A stretch of 64,000 nt of DNA from Flagellimonas aquimarina (GTDB lineage: Bacteria; Bacteroidota; Bacteroidia; Flavobacteriales; Flavobacteriaceae): positions 806,001 to 870,000 of the forward strand of contig NZ_QGEG01000002.1 in assembly GCF_003149745.1 (NCBI RefSeq), written 5' to 3'. The first letter of the stretch is position 1, and every line of letters begins with the position of its first letter. Under the pieces are notes generated by a model. It made no database searches. It was not told the DNA's origin and saw nothing but the letters and a program-made list of their open reading frames with translations. The position numbers and the translations under genes were made by a program. This document shows positions 1-10,645 of this stretch, one piece after another.

Positions 1-1089
1 TTTCTTCTCTTTGCTTACTTCTTTTATGGACAACTTGTTATGGTTTACATCTGAGACAATTAGGTCGGGGAGATCATTGTTCGGCTGCAGGTTTTGAATT
101 CCTTGATATAGGTAGGTGATCTCTTCTTTATGTTTATCATTAGAAGACAATGAACGAAACTTATCAATAAAAATTTGGCACTCCATATTAGTGGAGTTAC
201 GTTCTTTAAGCAAATAATCCATTGCAATGTTTCTAAACAGAATATCCCTAAGTTCTGTTTCTTTTACCAAACTATCCACAAGACTAAGCTTGTGCTTGTT
301 AAAATGTAAATGATTGCTTACGGCTACTTTGTTTTCTGTTCCACAATTTTTCATACATGCCATATAGGACAGGTTGCCAAAGTGGTACTTCATAAAATCA
401 AAATAGGGTCTAAAATAGGTTAAATCCCTACTGTTTAAATCTAAGGTTTTTCTATAGTCGTAAAAGCCATCCTCTAAATCATGGATGGTTTCTTCACCGG
501 TTTTTTTCTTATGGTAGAAAGGATACTTCTCTTTATGTATGTAACTGTTATAATCAATTGAAGCTTTTGCCATAGCCAACACTCTATCAGTTAACTGATT
601 ATCCTGGACAAGCTCTTCTAAATGTGTTATTTTCAAAAGTCTTAAAGAATCAACTCTTTTATTGAAAGCTTCAGGGTCTAGCTTGTAATAGCTGTGTATT
701 ATAGCTTCCTCATTTTCATAAGCAAGGAACATTTCAATCAAGAAATTATTGATTTCACTTCCCTTGCCAGAAAAGACAAGAGATTCATCAAACTCCATGG
801 TATTGAGTCTTATAAGAATGCTATCACCTTCCTGAAGATATAAGTATTGTAGCTCAGGACTGTGGTCAAAGTGGTAAAGGCCTTCCTCAATTCCTTGCAG
901 GTTAAAAGCAAAACGATTGCCCTCATCCAATTTAACAGAGTCTATAAAACTATCGTTTCTATAAAGAACAACATAGTCGCTAGTAGGGTTTACAATTTCG
1001 CCTCCAAAGAAAACCGAAGGACACCCGTCTGATTTTTCAGAGCATGCCAAAATTGAAAAAAGAGAGCAGCAGAGTAAAAATCTTATCAT
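1..1089 (-). CDS. TlpA-type thiol-disulfide lipoprotein, 3' part missing
   Basis: The reading frame stays open from an ATG at 1089 to the window edge (363 codons, no stop), so the gene is cut off. The N-terminus is a lipoprotein signal ending in the lipobox SILAC, so the mature protein is probably anchored by Cys16. The first ~200 residues read like a DUF4369-style beta domain followed by a helical stretch (inference). The last visible residues (LPDLIVSDVNHNKLS) have the pattern that opens an AhpC/TSA or TlpA redoxin domain, whose CxxC would lie outside the window. The likely role is periplasmic or outer-membrane-associated thiol-disulfide exchange. The product class is fairly sure; the substrate is unknown. 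Confidence 0.6.
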   Translation of the reverse strand, partial: MIRFLLCCSLFSILACSEKSDGCPSVFFGGEIVNPTSDYVVLYRNDSFIDSVKLDEGNRFAFNLQGIEEGLYHFDHSPELQYLYLQEGDSILIRLNTMEFDESLVFSGKGSEINNFLIEMFLAYENEEAIIHSYYKLDPEAFNKRVDSLRLLKITHLEELVQDNQLTDRVLAMAKASIDYNSYIHKEKYPFYHKKKTGEETIHDLEDGFYDYRKTLDLNSRDLTYFRPYFDFMKYHFGNLSYMACMKNCGTENKVAVSNHLHFNKHKLSLVDSLVKETELRDILFRNIAMDYLLKERNSTNMECQIFIDKFRSLSSNDKHKEEITYLYQGIQNLQPNNDLPDLIVSDVNHNKLSIKEVSKEKK

Positions 1090-1196
1090 ATAAAGGGAAC
1101 CATATGTTTGACCAACAAAATTAAGTATACCATATAGTGATCCCTGTTAATAGCTAGTTAAATGTTGTAAAACCTTGTAATTGTGTAGTTTAATAA

Positions 1197-2891
<1,695 letters not shown>

Positions 2892-2894
2892 AAA

Positions 2895-3641
2895 CTAAGC
2901 GTTAAAGTACTTACTGTTCCAAATGGCCGGATTAAAATTTTTGCCTAAAGCAAAACCATAAAAAATAACCACCGAGGCTATACATTTGAACATAAAAAAG
3001 AAAATAATAAAAAACTCTCCTAAGGAATCGTTTTTTGAAAAAAGGTTATTGGGAACCATAAGAGCCACCAAATAGCTTATTAAAAAAACAAAAAAGGTTA
3101 GGTTGACAATGTTTTTAAATGGCCAGACCAATAATTTTCGGAGTGGGTGAAGGTCATTCCCCCATTTATCAATAAGATAGAAATAGTCATTCCCAATTGG
3201 AGCAAAAAGCAAAGGGTCATCCTTATCTTCCAATTTAAAAAGTTTAGAAGGTGCCATAATTTTAAAACCCCTGATCTCAATATTATGGATGGTTTCCAAA
3301 TCTCTGATCTTGGATGTGGCCTTTTCTGGTACTTTCCCTTTAAAGTACTTACGGTCTAAAAAGCGAAGTCTATAATCAATACAGATTTTCTTTATTTGGT
3401 CTATATGGTAGATACGATTTGTCTCTAACAGGTCAAAATCAAAATCATTACTGTCTGAAGTGTTCTTGGTTTTAGGAACATGATTTGGTTGGGCTTCCTG
3501 TTCAAAATTATCGGATAAAATGAAGCGTACTTCTTCCAGAATCTTATCCTCACTTTTTTGTTTATTTCGCTGAACATCTAGTTGATGCTCAATATCAGTG
3601 TTTTTAAAAACCATGTCCTTTTTTCTTAGCAATCTCCTCAA
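2895..3641 (-). CDS. Hypothetical protein with two C-terminal membrane segments
   Basis: A 248-residue protein of no recognised family. The first ~170 residues are charged and soluble. Two hydrophobic segments follow near 175-197 and 212-236 (NLTFFVFLISYLVALMV; FFIIFFFMFKCIASVVIFYG), so it is probably an inner-membrane protein with a cytoplasmic N-terminal domain. Met10 (start at 3614), preceded by an AAAAAAGG stretch, is an equally good start. It is transcribed away from the fasciclin gene; a TTAACAT palindrome lies in the shared upstream region. Confidence 0.65.
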   Translation of the reverse strand: MRRLLRKKDMVFKNTDIEHQLDVQRNKQKSEDKILEEVRFILSDNFEQEAQPNHVPKTKNTSDSNDFDFDLLETNRIYHIDQIKKICIDYRLRFLDRKYFKGKVPEKATSKIRDLETIHNIEIRGFKIMAPSKLFKLEDKDDPLLFAPIGNDYFYLIDKWGNDLHPLRKLLVWPFKNIVNLTFFVFLISYLVALMVPNNLFSKNDSLGEFFIIFFFMFKCIASVVIFYGFALGKNFNPAIWNSKYFNA

Positions 3642-3690
3642 AGTTAATGAATTGTGTTTTTGATTTTGAAGGCAGCAAAATATAGAAATG

Positions 3691-3705
3691 TTAACATTAT
3701 GTTAA
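3691..3705. promoter_or_regulatory. Short palindrome between divergent genes
   Basis: TTAACAT and ATGTTAA form a perfect 7-bp inverted repeat around one base, 50 bp upstream of the minus-strand membrane-protein gene. It has the form of a dimeric-regulator operator; no regulator can be assigned. Confidence 0.25.
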
Positions 3706-3839
3706 ATTCGATGATGGCGTTTTAAAAAAAAGCCCTTATTATAAAAAAAGGTGTAATTTATCGAAGATTTATGCATTTAAACGTCCAAATATACTTTTAA
3801 AGCGTAGTAGTAAAGGTAGTCCCAAAGATTAGAACATCT

Positions 3840-4382
3840 ATGAAAGCCCCATTCAAGAAGACCCTACTTGGTTTATGTTTTGCCCTTGCAATATCCACGT
3901 ACGCGCAGGAGAACACTAGCTTATCAGAAACAAAATCAATTACGCAGAATACGATTGAATCTGACCATCACAAAATTCTTTTTGCTGCTGTAAAAGCAAC
4001 AGAAATGGAGGATATTTTAGATAAATCAGGTCCTTTTACGGTTTTTGCTCCTTCAGATGATGCTTTTAAAAAGTTTTCTAATTCCAAAATGGAAAAATTA
4101 ATGAATTCCCATGACAAGAGTGAATTAAAATCATTGGTAGGTTATCATATTGTTGCGGGAAATTTGTCAGCTTCCCATATTTTACGTGCAATGTGCCGTG
4201 GAAATGGAAAAGCAAGCTTTACCACCATACAAGGAAAGAAGCTCACGGCTCACATGGTAGGGTATGATATTGTTTTAACTGATCCCGTTGGAAATACAGC
4301 AAAAATAACATTGGCAGATGTTAATCAAAAAAATGGCGTAATACATGAAATCGATAGTGTTATACTTCCATCTAGGATGTAA
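3840..4382 (+). CDS. Secreted fasciclin (FAS1) domain protein
   Basis: A 180-residue exported protein with a signal peptide (residues 1-22, probable cleavage after YAQ) and one FAS1 domain. Visible FAS1 hallmarks are the H1 region (GPFTVFAPSDDAF), the YHIV segment in the middle, and the H2 region near the C-terminus (NGVIHEIDSVILP). FAS1 domains usually mediate adhesion or protein-protein contact outside the cell; the ligand here is unknown. It faces pheT convergently with a 9-bp gap. Confidence 0.9.
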   Translation: MKAPFKKTLLGLCFALAISTYAQENTSLSETKSITQNTIESDHHKILFAAVKATEMEDILDKSGPFTVFAPSDDAFKKFSNSKMEKLMNSHDKSELKSLVGYHIVAGNLSASHILRAMCRGNGKASFTTIQGKKLTAHMVGYDIVLTDPVGNTAKITLADVNQKNGVIHEIDSVILPSRM

Positions 4383-4391
4383 TCAACATTA

Positions 4392-6815
4392 TCAGCGCAG
4401 TTCAGCACCCAATTCTTTTTGATACCTGGATAATAGTTTTGACATCAACTTATCAATTTGCTTGTCAGTCAATGTTTTTTTCTCATCCAATAATGTAAAA
4501 CTAACGGCATAGGACTTTTTCCCCTTAGGTAATTTATCACCTTTATATACATCGAATAAATTTACATTTTTCAGAAGCTTTTTTTCCGTGCTCCAAGCAA
4601 GGTCATAGACTTGCTGAAATGTTGTGCCCTCATCCAATTGCAGTGCAAAATCACGTGTAACCTCTGGAAACTTGGGTATTTCCTTAAAAGAGGTGTTTTC
4701 TGTGTTAATGGATTCCAGAATGGCATCCCAATCAAAGTCAGCATAGAACACATCCTGTTTTAAATCAAATTCCTTAAGCATAGTTTTGCTTACCAATCCG
4801 TAGGTGCCGAGCTGTTTGCCATTTAAACTGCAACTTAACCCTTCTGAATATGAGGCATCACTATATGGCTCAGCAATAACGCCCTTGAGTCCCAACCTGG
4901 TAAAGATGGTTTCCACAATTCCTTTTAGAAAGAAAAAGTCGGTTTTTTTAGGAGTCAAGGCCCAATTATTTTCGGAACGATTCCCCGAAACAAAAATTGA
5001 CAAATGCTGTCTTTCTATATTTTTCTTTCCTTTTTTATGATAGGTCTTGCCAAATTCAAACAGTTTTAAATCTGCTTTTTGTCTGTTATTGTTGTAACTG
5101 ACCGTTTGAAGCCCAGAAAACAACATTGATGTTCTTAAAACAGATAAATCCGAACTTAAAGGATTCAGCATTTTAACCGCTTTTTTATCTATGGCCTCTA
5201 ACACATTTTGAGTTTCTGCCGCCACTAAGCTATTGGTCATTATTTCATAAAAACCCTGTGCCGCCAGCATATTTCCTATAACATCTTGAATCCTATAATT
5301 TTCAAATTTTGAAGTTTGGGCTATGGATGCAGTAAGTTTTTCTTTGTAGTCTATGTTGTTATAACCAAAAATTCTTAGGATTTCTTCGATAACATCTACC
5401 TCGCGCTCTACATCCACTCTATACGTTGGAATAGTTAGACCAAGGCCAGACTCCGTAACATTGTTGACTTTAATCTCCAATGATGCAAGAATGGATTTAA
5501 TAGTATCTCTTGGTATTTCCTGCCCGATTAAAGAATTTATTTTATCGAAAGTTAAGAATACCTGCCTCTCCTGTGCTTTCTTAGGATATAAATCAACTAC
5601 TTCAGAACTAATATCACCACCTGCAATTTCTCGTATTAAGTGCGCCGCTCTTTTTAAAGCATATTCTGTGATATTAATATCTATTCCACGTTCAAATCTA
5701 AAAGAGGCATCTGTGTTCAACCCATGCCTTTTAGCTGTTTTTCTTATTGAAACCGAATCAAAATAGGCACTTTCCAAAAATATGGAAGAGGTATGCTCAG
5801 TAACACCGGAATAGATTCCGCCAAAAACCCCAGCAATGCACATTGGCTTTTCAGCATCGCAAATCATAAGATCCTCTTCATGAAGTTCGCGCTCCACATT
5901 ATCAAGGGTCGTAAATTTTGTACCGGCAGGTAAGGTCTTCACTTCAATTTTGCCTCCTTTAATTTTTGTGGCATCAAATGCATGCAGAGGTTGACCAAGT
6001 TCATGAAGCACGTAATTGGTAATATCCACTATATTGTTGATAGGAGATACTCCAATGGCCTTTAAGCGGTTTTTTAACCAATCAGGTGATTGCTGAACAA
6101 TTATGTTGCTAATAGTGACCCCACAGTATCTTGGCGCCAGCTGAATATCTTCTACCTCAACATCAATTTTAAGAGATCTGTTGTCGATTGAAAAGTTACT
6201 TGTGGACGGGGTCACCAATTCTTTTTGAATTTCTTGTTGTTCCAATCCTGCTTTTAGATCACGGGCAACTCCAAAATGGCTCATGGCGTCGGCTCGGTTA
6301 GGAGTAAGTCCAATTTCAAAGACCTCATCATTTTCAATTTCAAATACTTTTGAACATGGTGTCCCTGGTTTTAAGGTGTCGCTCAGTACCATAATGCCGT
6401 CATGGCTTTCCCCTAAACCTAATTCATCCTCTGCACAGATCATACCATGGCTTTCCTGGCCTCTTATTTTACCTTTTTTAATTTGCCAAGCTTCACCTTC
6501 TTTGGTGTATAAGGTTGTGCCAATCGTGGCTACGGGAACTTTCTGCCCAACTGCGACATTTGGAGCCCCACAGACTATTTGTAATGGAGCCTTTTCACCA
6601 ATATCCACAGTGGTAAGCTTCAGCTTGTCCGCGTTTGGATGCTTATCACATGTAAGCACATGTCCAACAACAATACCTTGTAACCCTCCTTTAACCGATT
6701 CAAAGCTAGAAATGCCCTCGACCTCAAGACCTAAGTCTGTCAATAGCTCTCCTGTTTTTTGCGAATTCCAGTCAATTTGCAAAAATTGCTTTAACCAGTT
6801 GTAAGAAATCTTCAT
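4392..6815 (-). CDS. pheT: Phenylalanine-tRNA ligase beta subunit
   Basis: A full-length beta subunit (807 aa, usual ~800) of the alpha2-beta2 phenylalanyl-tRNA synthetase, which charges tRNA-Phe in the cytoplasm. In order: an EMAP/OB-fold tRNA-binding domain (about 40-150, with GIVVGHVLTCDKHPNADKL), B3/4 editing domain, B5 domain, and a C-terminal FDX-ACB anticodon-binding domain (from about residue 710, FPEVTRDFAL). pheS is not adjacent, which is common in Bacteroidota. A perfect TAnnTTTG element lies 20 bp upstream. Confidence 0.97.
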   Translation of the reverse strand: MKISYNWLKQFLQIDWNSQKTGELLTDLGLEVEGISSFESVKGGLQGIVVGHVLTCDKHPNADKLKLTTVDIGEKAPLQIVCGAPNVAVGQKVPVATIGTTLYTKEGEAWQIKKGKIRGQESHGMICAEDELGLGESHDGIMVLSDTLKPGTPCSKVFEIENDEVFEIGLTPNRADAMSHFGVARDLKAGLEQQEIQKELVTPSTSNFSIDNRSLKIDVEVEDIQLAPRYCGVTISNIIVQQSPDWLKNRLKAIGVSPINNIVDITNYVLHELGQPLHAFDATKIKGGKIEVKTLPAGTKFTTLDNVERELHEEDLMICDAEKPMCIAGVFGGIYSGVTEHTSSIFLESAYFDSVSIRKTAKRHGLNTDASFRFERGIDINITEYALKRAAHLIREIAGGDISSEVVDLYPKKAQERQVFLTFDKINSLIGQEIPRDTIKSILASLEIKVNNVTESGLGLTIPTYRVDVEREVDVIEEILRIFGYNNIDYKEKLTASIAQTSKFENYRIQDVIGNMLAAQGFYEIMTNSLVAAETQNVLEAIDKKAVKMLNPLSSDLSVLRTSMLFSGLQTVSYNNNRQKADLKLFEFGKTYHKKGKKNIERQHLSIFVSGNRSENNWALTPKKTDFFFLKGIVETIFTRLGLKGVIAEPYSDASYSEGLSCSLNGKQLGTYGLVSKTMLKEFDLKQDVFYADFDWDAILESINTENTSFKEIPKFPEVTRDFALQLDEGTTFQQVYDLAWSTEKKLLKNVNLFDVYKGDKLPKGKKSYAVSFTLLDEKKTLTDKQIDKLMSKLLSRYQKELGAELR

Positions 6816-6834
6816 ACCCCAAATTTAAAGTGGA

Positions 6835-6842
6835 CAAATATA
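6835..6842 (-). promoter_or_regulatory. Candidate -7 element of pheT
   Basis: Read on the minus strand the sequence is TATATTTG, an exact match to the Bacteroidota -7 consensus, 20 bp before the pheT start. The -33 element is not obvious. Confidence 0.5.
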
Positions 6843-6942
6843 AAACAATAGGGTAACAGATTCAATGTAAATTCTTTCATACAATGGCGTTATTGTAAGT
6901 TTTGGGTCGTATTTTAGATTTTTAGGATAAATCTTTCAAAAT

Positions 6943-8181
6943 ATGAACAGAATTTGGTTTTTATTCATTGGCATAATAGTGCTGTTTGCATCTTGTGGAA
7001 CAGAAAAAAAAGAACTTACAGAGGGGGATTGGTTGGCTAAACTAGATGTTTCTGAAAAGGAGGTATTGCCTTTTAATTTTTCATTGGTTAAAAATGAAGA
7101 AGGATCCTACAATATGGAAATGTATAATGCGGAAGAAGTGGTAACTATTGATGAAATTGAAATGTGGAATGATTCTATACGCATTAAGATGCCAATTTAT
7201 GAAGGATACATTGCCGGCACTTTTTCTGAAAATGAGATTAACGGTAGTTTTATCAAAGAAAGTTTGAACAGGATTGTTCCTTTTAGTGCAAAGTATGGAA
7301 AACAAGATAGGTTTGACCAAAAAACGGAACCAAGTGTAAACATCTCAGGAGTTTGGGAGGTTAATTTTGATGTGGGTACCGATGATGAATACCCGGCCAA
7401 AGGAATTTTTATGCAGAATGGTAAGGTGTTAAAAGGCACTTTTAGAACAAAAACAGGGGACTATAGGTATTTGGATGGAATTGTATCTGGAGATACCCTT
7501 AAACTTTCCACCTTTGATGGAGCCCATGCATTCTTGTTTACTGCTAAAATATCGGATAGTACACTGAATGGCCACTTCTATTCTGGAAACCACTCTGTTG
7601 AAAAATTTGTTGGCAAACGAAATGAAGCGTTTGAGTTGCCCGATGCGAACACATTGACCTTTTTAAAAGAAGGTTATGATAGATTTGATTTTTCATTTCC
7701 TAATAAAACTGGAAATATTGTGAGCTTATCGGATGCTCAATTTAAAGATAAGGTGGTTTTGGTACAGATTATGGGTACTTGGTGCCCCAACTGTTTGGAC
7801 GAGACCAAATTTTATGTGGATTATCTAAAAAGGAATCCAGATTTGGATGTTGAGTTTGTGGCATTGGCTTTTGAGTACGCAAAGACAGAAGAAAAAGCAT
7901 GGGGCGGTATTAAAAGACTTAAAACAAGGGTAGGAGTGGAGTATCCCATTTTACTGGCACAATACGGTACTTCTGACAAGCAAAAGGCAAATGAAAAGCT
8001 ACCAATGTTGAACCATGTATTATCTTACCCAACAACAATTTATATTGATAAAAAGGGAGAAGTGCATAAAATTCACACAGGATTCAACGGACCTGCTACT
8101 GGAGAAAAACATGAGGCGTTTAAAAAGGAGTTTGATGAGACGATCAATCTACTTACTTCTGAAAGCTTAGAGACTAAATGA
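6943..8181 (+). CDS. Thioredoxin-domain lipoprotein (TlpA family)
   Basis: A 412-residue lipoprotein with lipobox FASC (Cys18). Residues ~20-230 form a beta-rich N-terminal region. The C-terminal ~170 residues form a thioredoxin-like fold with the redox motif WCPNC (Cys281, Cys284). By family it should carry out thiol-disulfide exchange in the periplasm, but the long N-terminal domain makes the partner uncertain. Its 3' end overlaps the convergent leuB stop by 8 bp. Confidence 0.88.
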   Translation: MNRIWFLFIGIIVLFASCGTEKKELTEGDWLAKLDVSEKEVLPFNFSLVKNEEGSYNMEMYNAEEVVTIDEIEMWNDSIRIKMPIYEGYIAGTFSENEINGSFIKESLNRIVPFSAKYGKQDRFDQKTEPSVNISGVWEVNFDVGTDDEYPAKGIFMQNGKVLKGTFRTKTGDYRYLDGIVSGDTLKLSTFDGAHAFLFTAKISDSTLNGHFYSGNHSVEKFVGKRNEAFELPDANTLTFLKEGYDRFDFSFPNKTGNIVSLSDAQFKDKVVLVQIMGTWCPNCLDETKFYVDYLKRNPDLDVEFVALAFEYAKTEEKAWGGIKRLKTRVGVEYPILLAQYGTSDKQKANEKLPMLNHVLSYPTTIYIDKKGEVHKIHTGFNGPATGEKHEAFKKEFDETINLLTSESLETK

Positions 8182-9292
8182 TCGTTGATTTTCCTAAATC
8201 AATATTTTCGTCATTCATATTGATATCATCTTCGCTGTCAACAATGTTATTGGCAATAAAGTCACCTACTTGGTTGGTGCCATATTGACTTTTCTCATTT
8301 AAGTCTGGGGTGACTATTCCTTTTTTTAGTGATTTGTCTACCGCTTCCCTTACGGCCATTGCCTCTTCAAAAAGGCCAAAATGCTCTAATAGCATTGCCG
8401 AAGAAAGAATTGAGGCAACAGGATTAGCAATGTCTTTTCCTTTTGCTTGAGGGTATGAACCATGAATGGGTTCGAAAAGAGCATTTTCATCGCCAACGGA
8501 TGCAGAAGCTAAAAGTCCAATAGAACCACCAATAACACTTCCTTCATCAGAAATAATGTCGCCAAACATATTTTCGGTCAATATCACATCAAATTGACTT
8601 GGATTTAAAATAATTTGCATCGCGGCGTTGTCAACAAATAGAAAGTCTAAAGTAACTTCAGGATAGCTTTGCCCAATTTTAGTTACAACCTTGCGCCAGA
8701 GTCTAGAAGATTCCAAAACATTTGCTTTATCTACCAAGGTGAGCTTATTGCTTCTGTTTTTTGCAGCTTTAAAGGCTAGGTGGGCAATTCTGCTTATTTC
8801 CTTTTCAGAATACTCGCAAAGGTCAGATGCCACAGTACCTTCATCATTAATTTTTTTCTCCCCAAAGTATATTCCACCGGTCAATTCTCTATAAATAGTG
8901 AAATCTGTTCCTGAAATGATTTCTTTCTTCAATGGAGAATTATCTATTAAGGTAGGAAAAACCTTTACAGGTCGGATGTTAGTGAACAGACCAAGTTCTT
9001 TTCGAAGTTTTAAAAGCCCTTGTTCTGGCCTGACCTTTGCATTTGGGTTATTGTCATATTTGGGATCACCAATAGCACCAAAAAGTACTGCATCTGCCTC
9101 TTTGCAGAGCTTTAATGTGTTGTCTGGAAGTGGATTCCCTTTTTTATCAATTGCAATTGCGCCTACAAATGCTTCTTTATAAATGAAGTTATGGTTAAAA
9201 GTTTCTTCAACAGCTTGAAGACATTTAACCGCTTGGTCCAATACTTCTGGTCCTATACCATCTCCGGGCAGCAATGCTATGTTCAGATTCAT
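8174..9292 (-). CDS. leuB: 3-isopropylmalate dehydrogenase
   Basis: Catalyses NAD-dependent oxidative decarboxylation of 3-isopropylmalate, the third step of leucine synthesis. The N-terminus LNIALLPGDGIGPEV and the segment TENMFGDIISDEGS with metal-binding Asp residues are diagnostic. The ATG at 9292 is preferred (372 aa) over an in-frame ATG at 9343, because the longer form adds 17 residues with no family counterpart and overlaps leuA. The C-terminus carries a short acidic tail. It lies 34 bp downstream of leuA and is almost certainly co-transcribed. leuC and leuD are not in this window. Confidence 0.96.
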   Translation of the reverse strand: MNLNIALLPGDGIGPEVLDQAVKCLQAVEETFNHNFIYKEAFVGAIAIDKKGNPLPDNTLKLCKEADAVLFGAIGDPKYDNNPNAKVRPEQGLLKLRKELGLFTNIRPVKVFPTLIDNSPLKKEIISGTDFTIYRELTGGIYFGEKKINDEGTVASDLCEYSEKEISRIAHLAFKAAKNRSNKLTLVDKANVLESSRLWRKVVTKIGQSYPEVTLDFLFVDNAAMQIILNPSQFDVILTENMFGDIISDEGSVIGGSIGLLASASVGDENALFEPIHGSYPQAKGKDIANPVASILSSAMLLEHFGLFEEAMAVREAVDKSLKKGIVTPDLNEKSQYGTNQVGDFIANNIVDSEDDINMNDENIDLGKSTII

Positions 9293-9326
9293 GTAATGGT
9301 AGTTTGAAGTTTTTAAGAAAAGGCAA

Positions 9327-10499
9327 TTAAGCCAAACTTTCAATAGTGATGTCGCTAGTTTCTATTATTTGATGAATATCATCATCTAAAATTTCTTTTT
9401 TACGATCGGCAAATTTCAGGAAGTTGTCGTAGACAATATCTAATTGTAGTTTAGTTAGTTCATACCCTACATTTTTGGCCCTATAGGCTAGTGCAGCACG
9501 ACCGCTTCTTGCTGTTAATACAATAGAAGATTCACTTACGCCCACATCCTTGGGATCCATGATTTCATAAGTTTCACGCTGCTTGATTACGCCATCTTGG
9601 TGTATTCCAGAACTGTGGGCAAAGGCATTGGAACCAACAATTGCTTTGTTGGGTTGTACAGGCATCCCCATTTTATGAGACACCATCTGGCTGGTATCTA
9701 GGAGAAGTGTACTATTAACATCTGTGTCCAAGTTTAGATAAGGATGTTGTCTTAATATCATGACTACTTCTTCCAACGAGGTGTTTCCTGCGCGTTCACC
9801 AATACCGTTAATGGTACATTCAATTTGCCTTGCACCATTAATTACTCCGGCAATCGAGTTTGCTGTGGCCAAGCCCAAATCATTATGGCAATGACAAGAG
9901 AGAATTGCTTTATCGATACCTGTAACATTTTCTTTTAGGTACTTCATTTTTGCTCCGTATTCTTCTGGAAGACAGTACCCTGTTGTATCAGGAATATTTA
10001 ATACCGTAGCTCCCGCTTTAATAACGGCTTCGCAAACTTGTGCTAAAAAATCATTGTCCGTGCGCCCGGCATCTTCGGCATAAAACTCAACATCTTCAAC
10101 AAAAGTTTTGGCATATGCCACAGCATCTACCGCACGCTCTATTATTTTCTCACGAGTAGTATTGAACTTATATTTAATATGAGAATCCGAAGTTCCTATT
10201 CCAGTGTGAATCCTTGGTCTTTTTGCAATCTTGATAGCTTCTGCCGCTACTTCTATATCTTTTTTTACCGCTCTGGTCAACCCACATACCGTTGCGTTTT
10301 TTACCAATTTGGCAATTTCAAGAACAGAATTAAAATCACCGGGGCTTGAAATAGGGAAACCCGCCTCTATAACATCAACTCCCAACTCATCTAGGCGTTT
10401 AGCAATGACTAATTTTTGTTTTGTATCCAATTTACAACCAGGAACCTGTTCTCCGTCCCTGAGAGTAGTATCAAAAATTTGTACCTTATCTTTAGCCAT
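9327..10499 (-). CDS. leuA: 2-isopropylmalate synthase, short form
   Basis: Condenses acetyl-CoA with 2-oxoisovalerate, the first committed step of leucine synthesis. The TIM-barrel signature is present: [11 protein letters not shown] at the N-terminus and the metal site [15 protein letters not shown] near the middle, followed by the GxGERAGN loop. At 390 aa the protein ends after the catalytic and linker region and lacks the ~130-residue LeuA dimer/regulatory domain of ~520-aa enzymes, so classical leucine feedback at that domain is not expected. First gene of a leuA-leuB unit. Confidence 0.94.
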   Translation of the reverse strand: MAKDKVQIFDTTLRDGEQVPGCKLDTKQKLVIAKRLDELGVDVIEAGFPISSPGDFNSVLEIAKLVKNATVCGLTRAVKKDIEVAAEAIKIAKRPRIHTGIGTSDSHIKYKFNTTREKIIERAVDAVAYAKTFVEDVEFYAEDAGRTDNDFLAQVCEAVIKAGATVLNIPDTTGYCLPEEYGAKMKYLKENVTGIDKAILSCHCHNDLGLATANSIAGVINGARQIECTINGIGERAGNTSLEEVVMILRQHPYLNLDTDVNSTLLLDTSQMVSHKMGMPVQPNKAIVGSNAFAHSSGIHQDGVIKQRETYEIMDPKDVGVSESSIVLTARSGRAALAYRAKNVGYELTKLQLDIVYDNFLKFADRKKEILDDDIHQIIETSDITIESLA

Positions 10500-10645
10500 T
10501 ATTTTTGTCAGTTTTATCTAAGCATTACGAAGATATGGCAGGAGTAGGCAAGAACTAAAAAATGATAAAAATCATTACAACGTTAAATAGTATTTCTTAT
10601 TATATAAGTAATTGAAATACAGTATTTTAAATTATATTTTTTACG

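Noticed and set aside
6283..6804. 173-codon frame antisense to pheT
   Set aside because: Long only because pheT lacks certain codons; no domain is visible in it.
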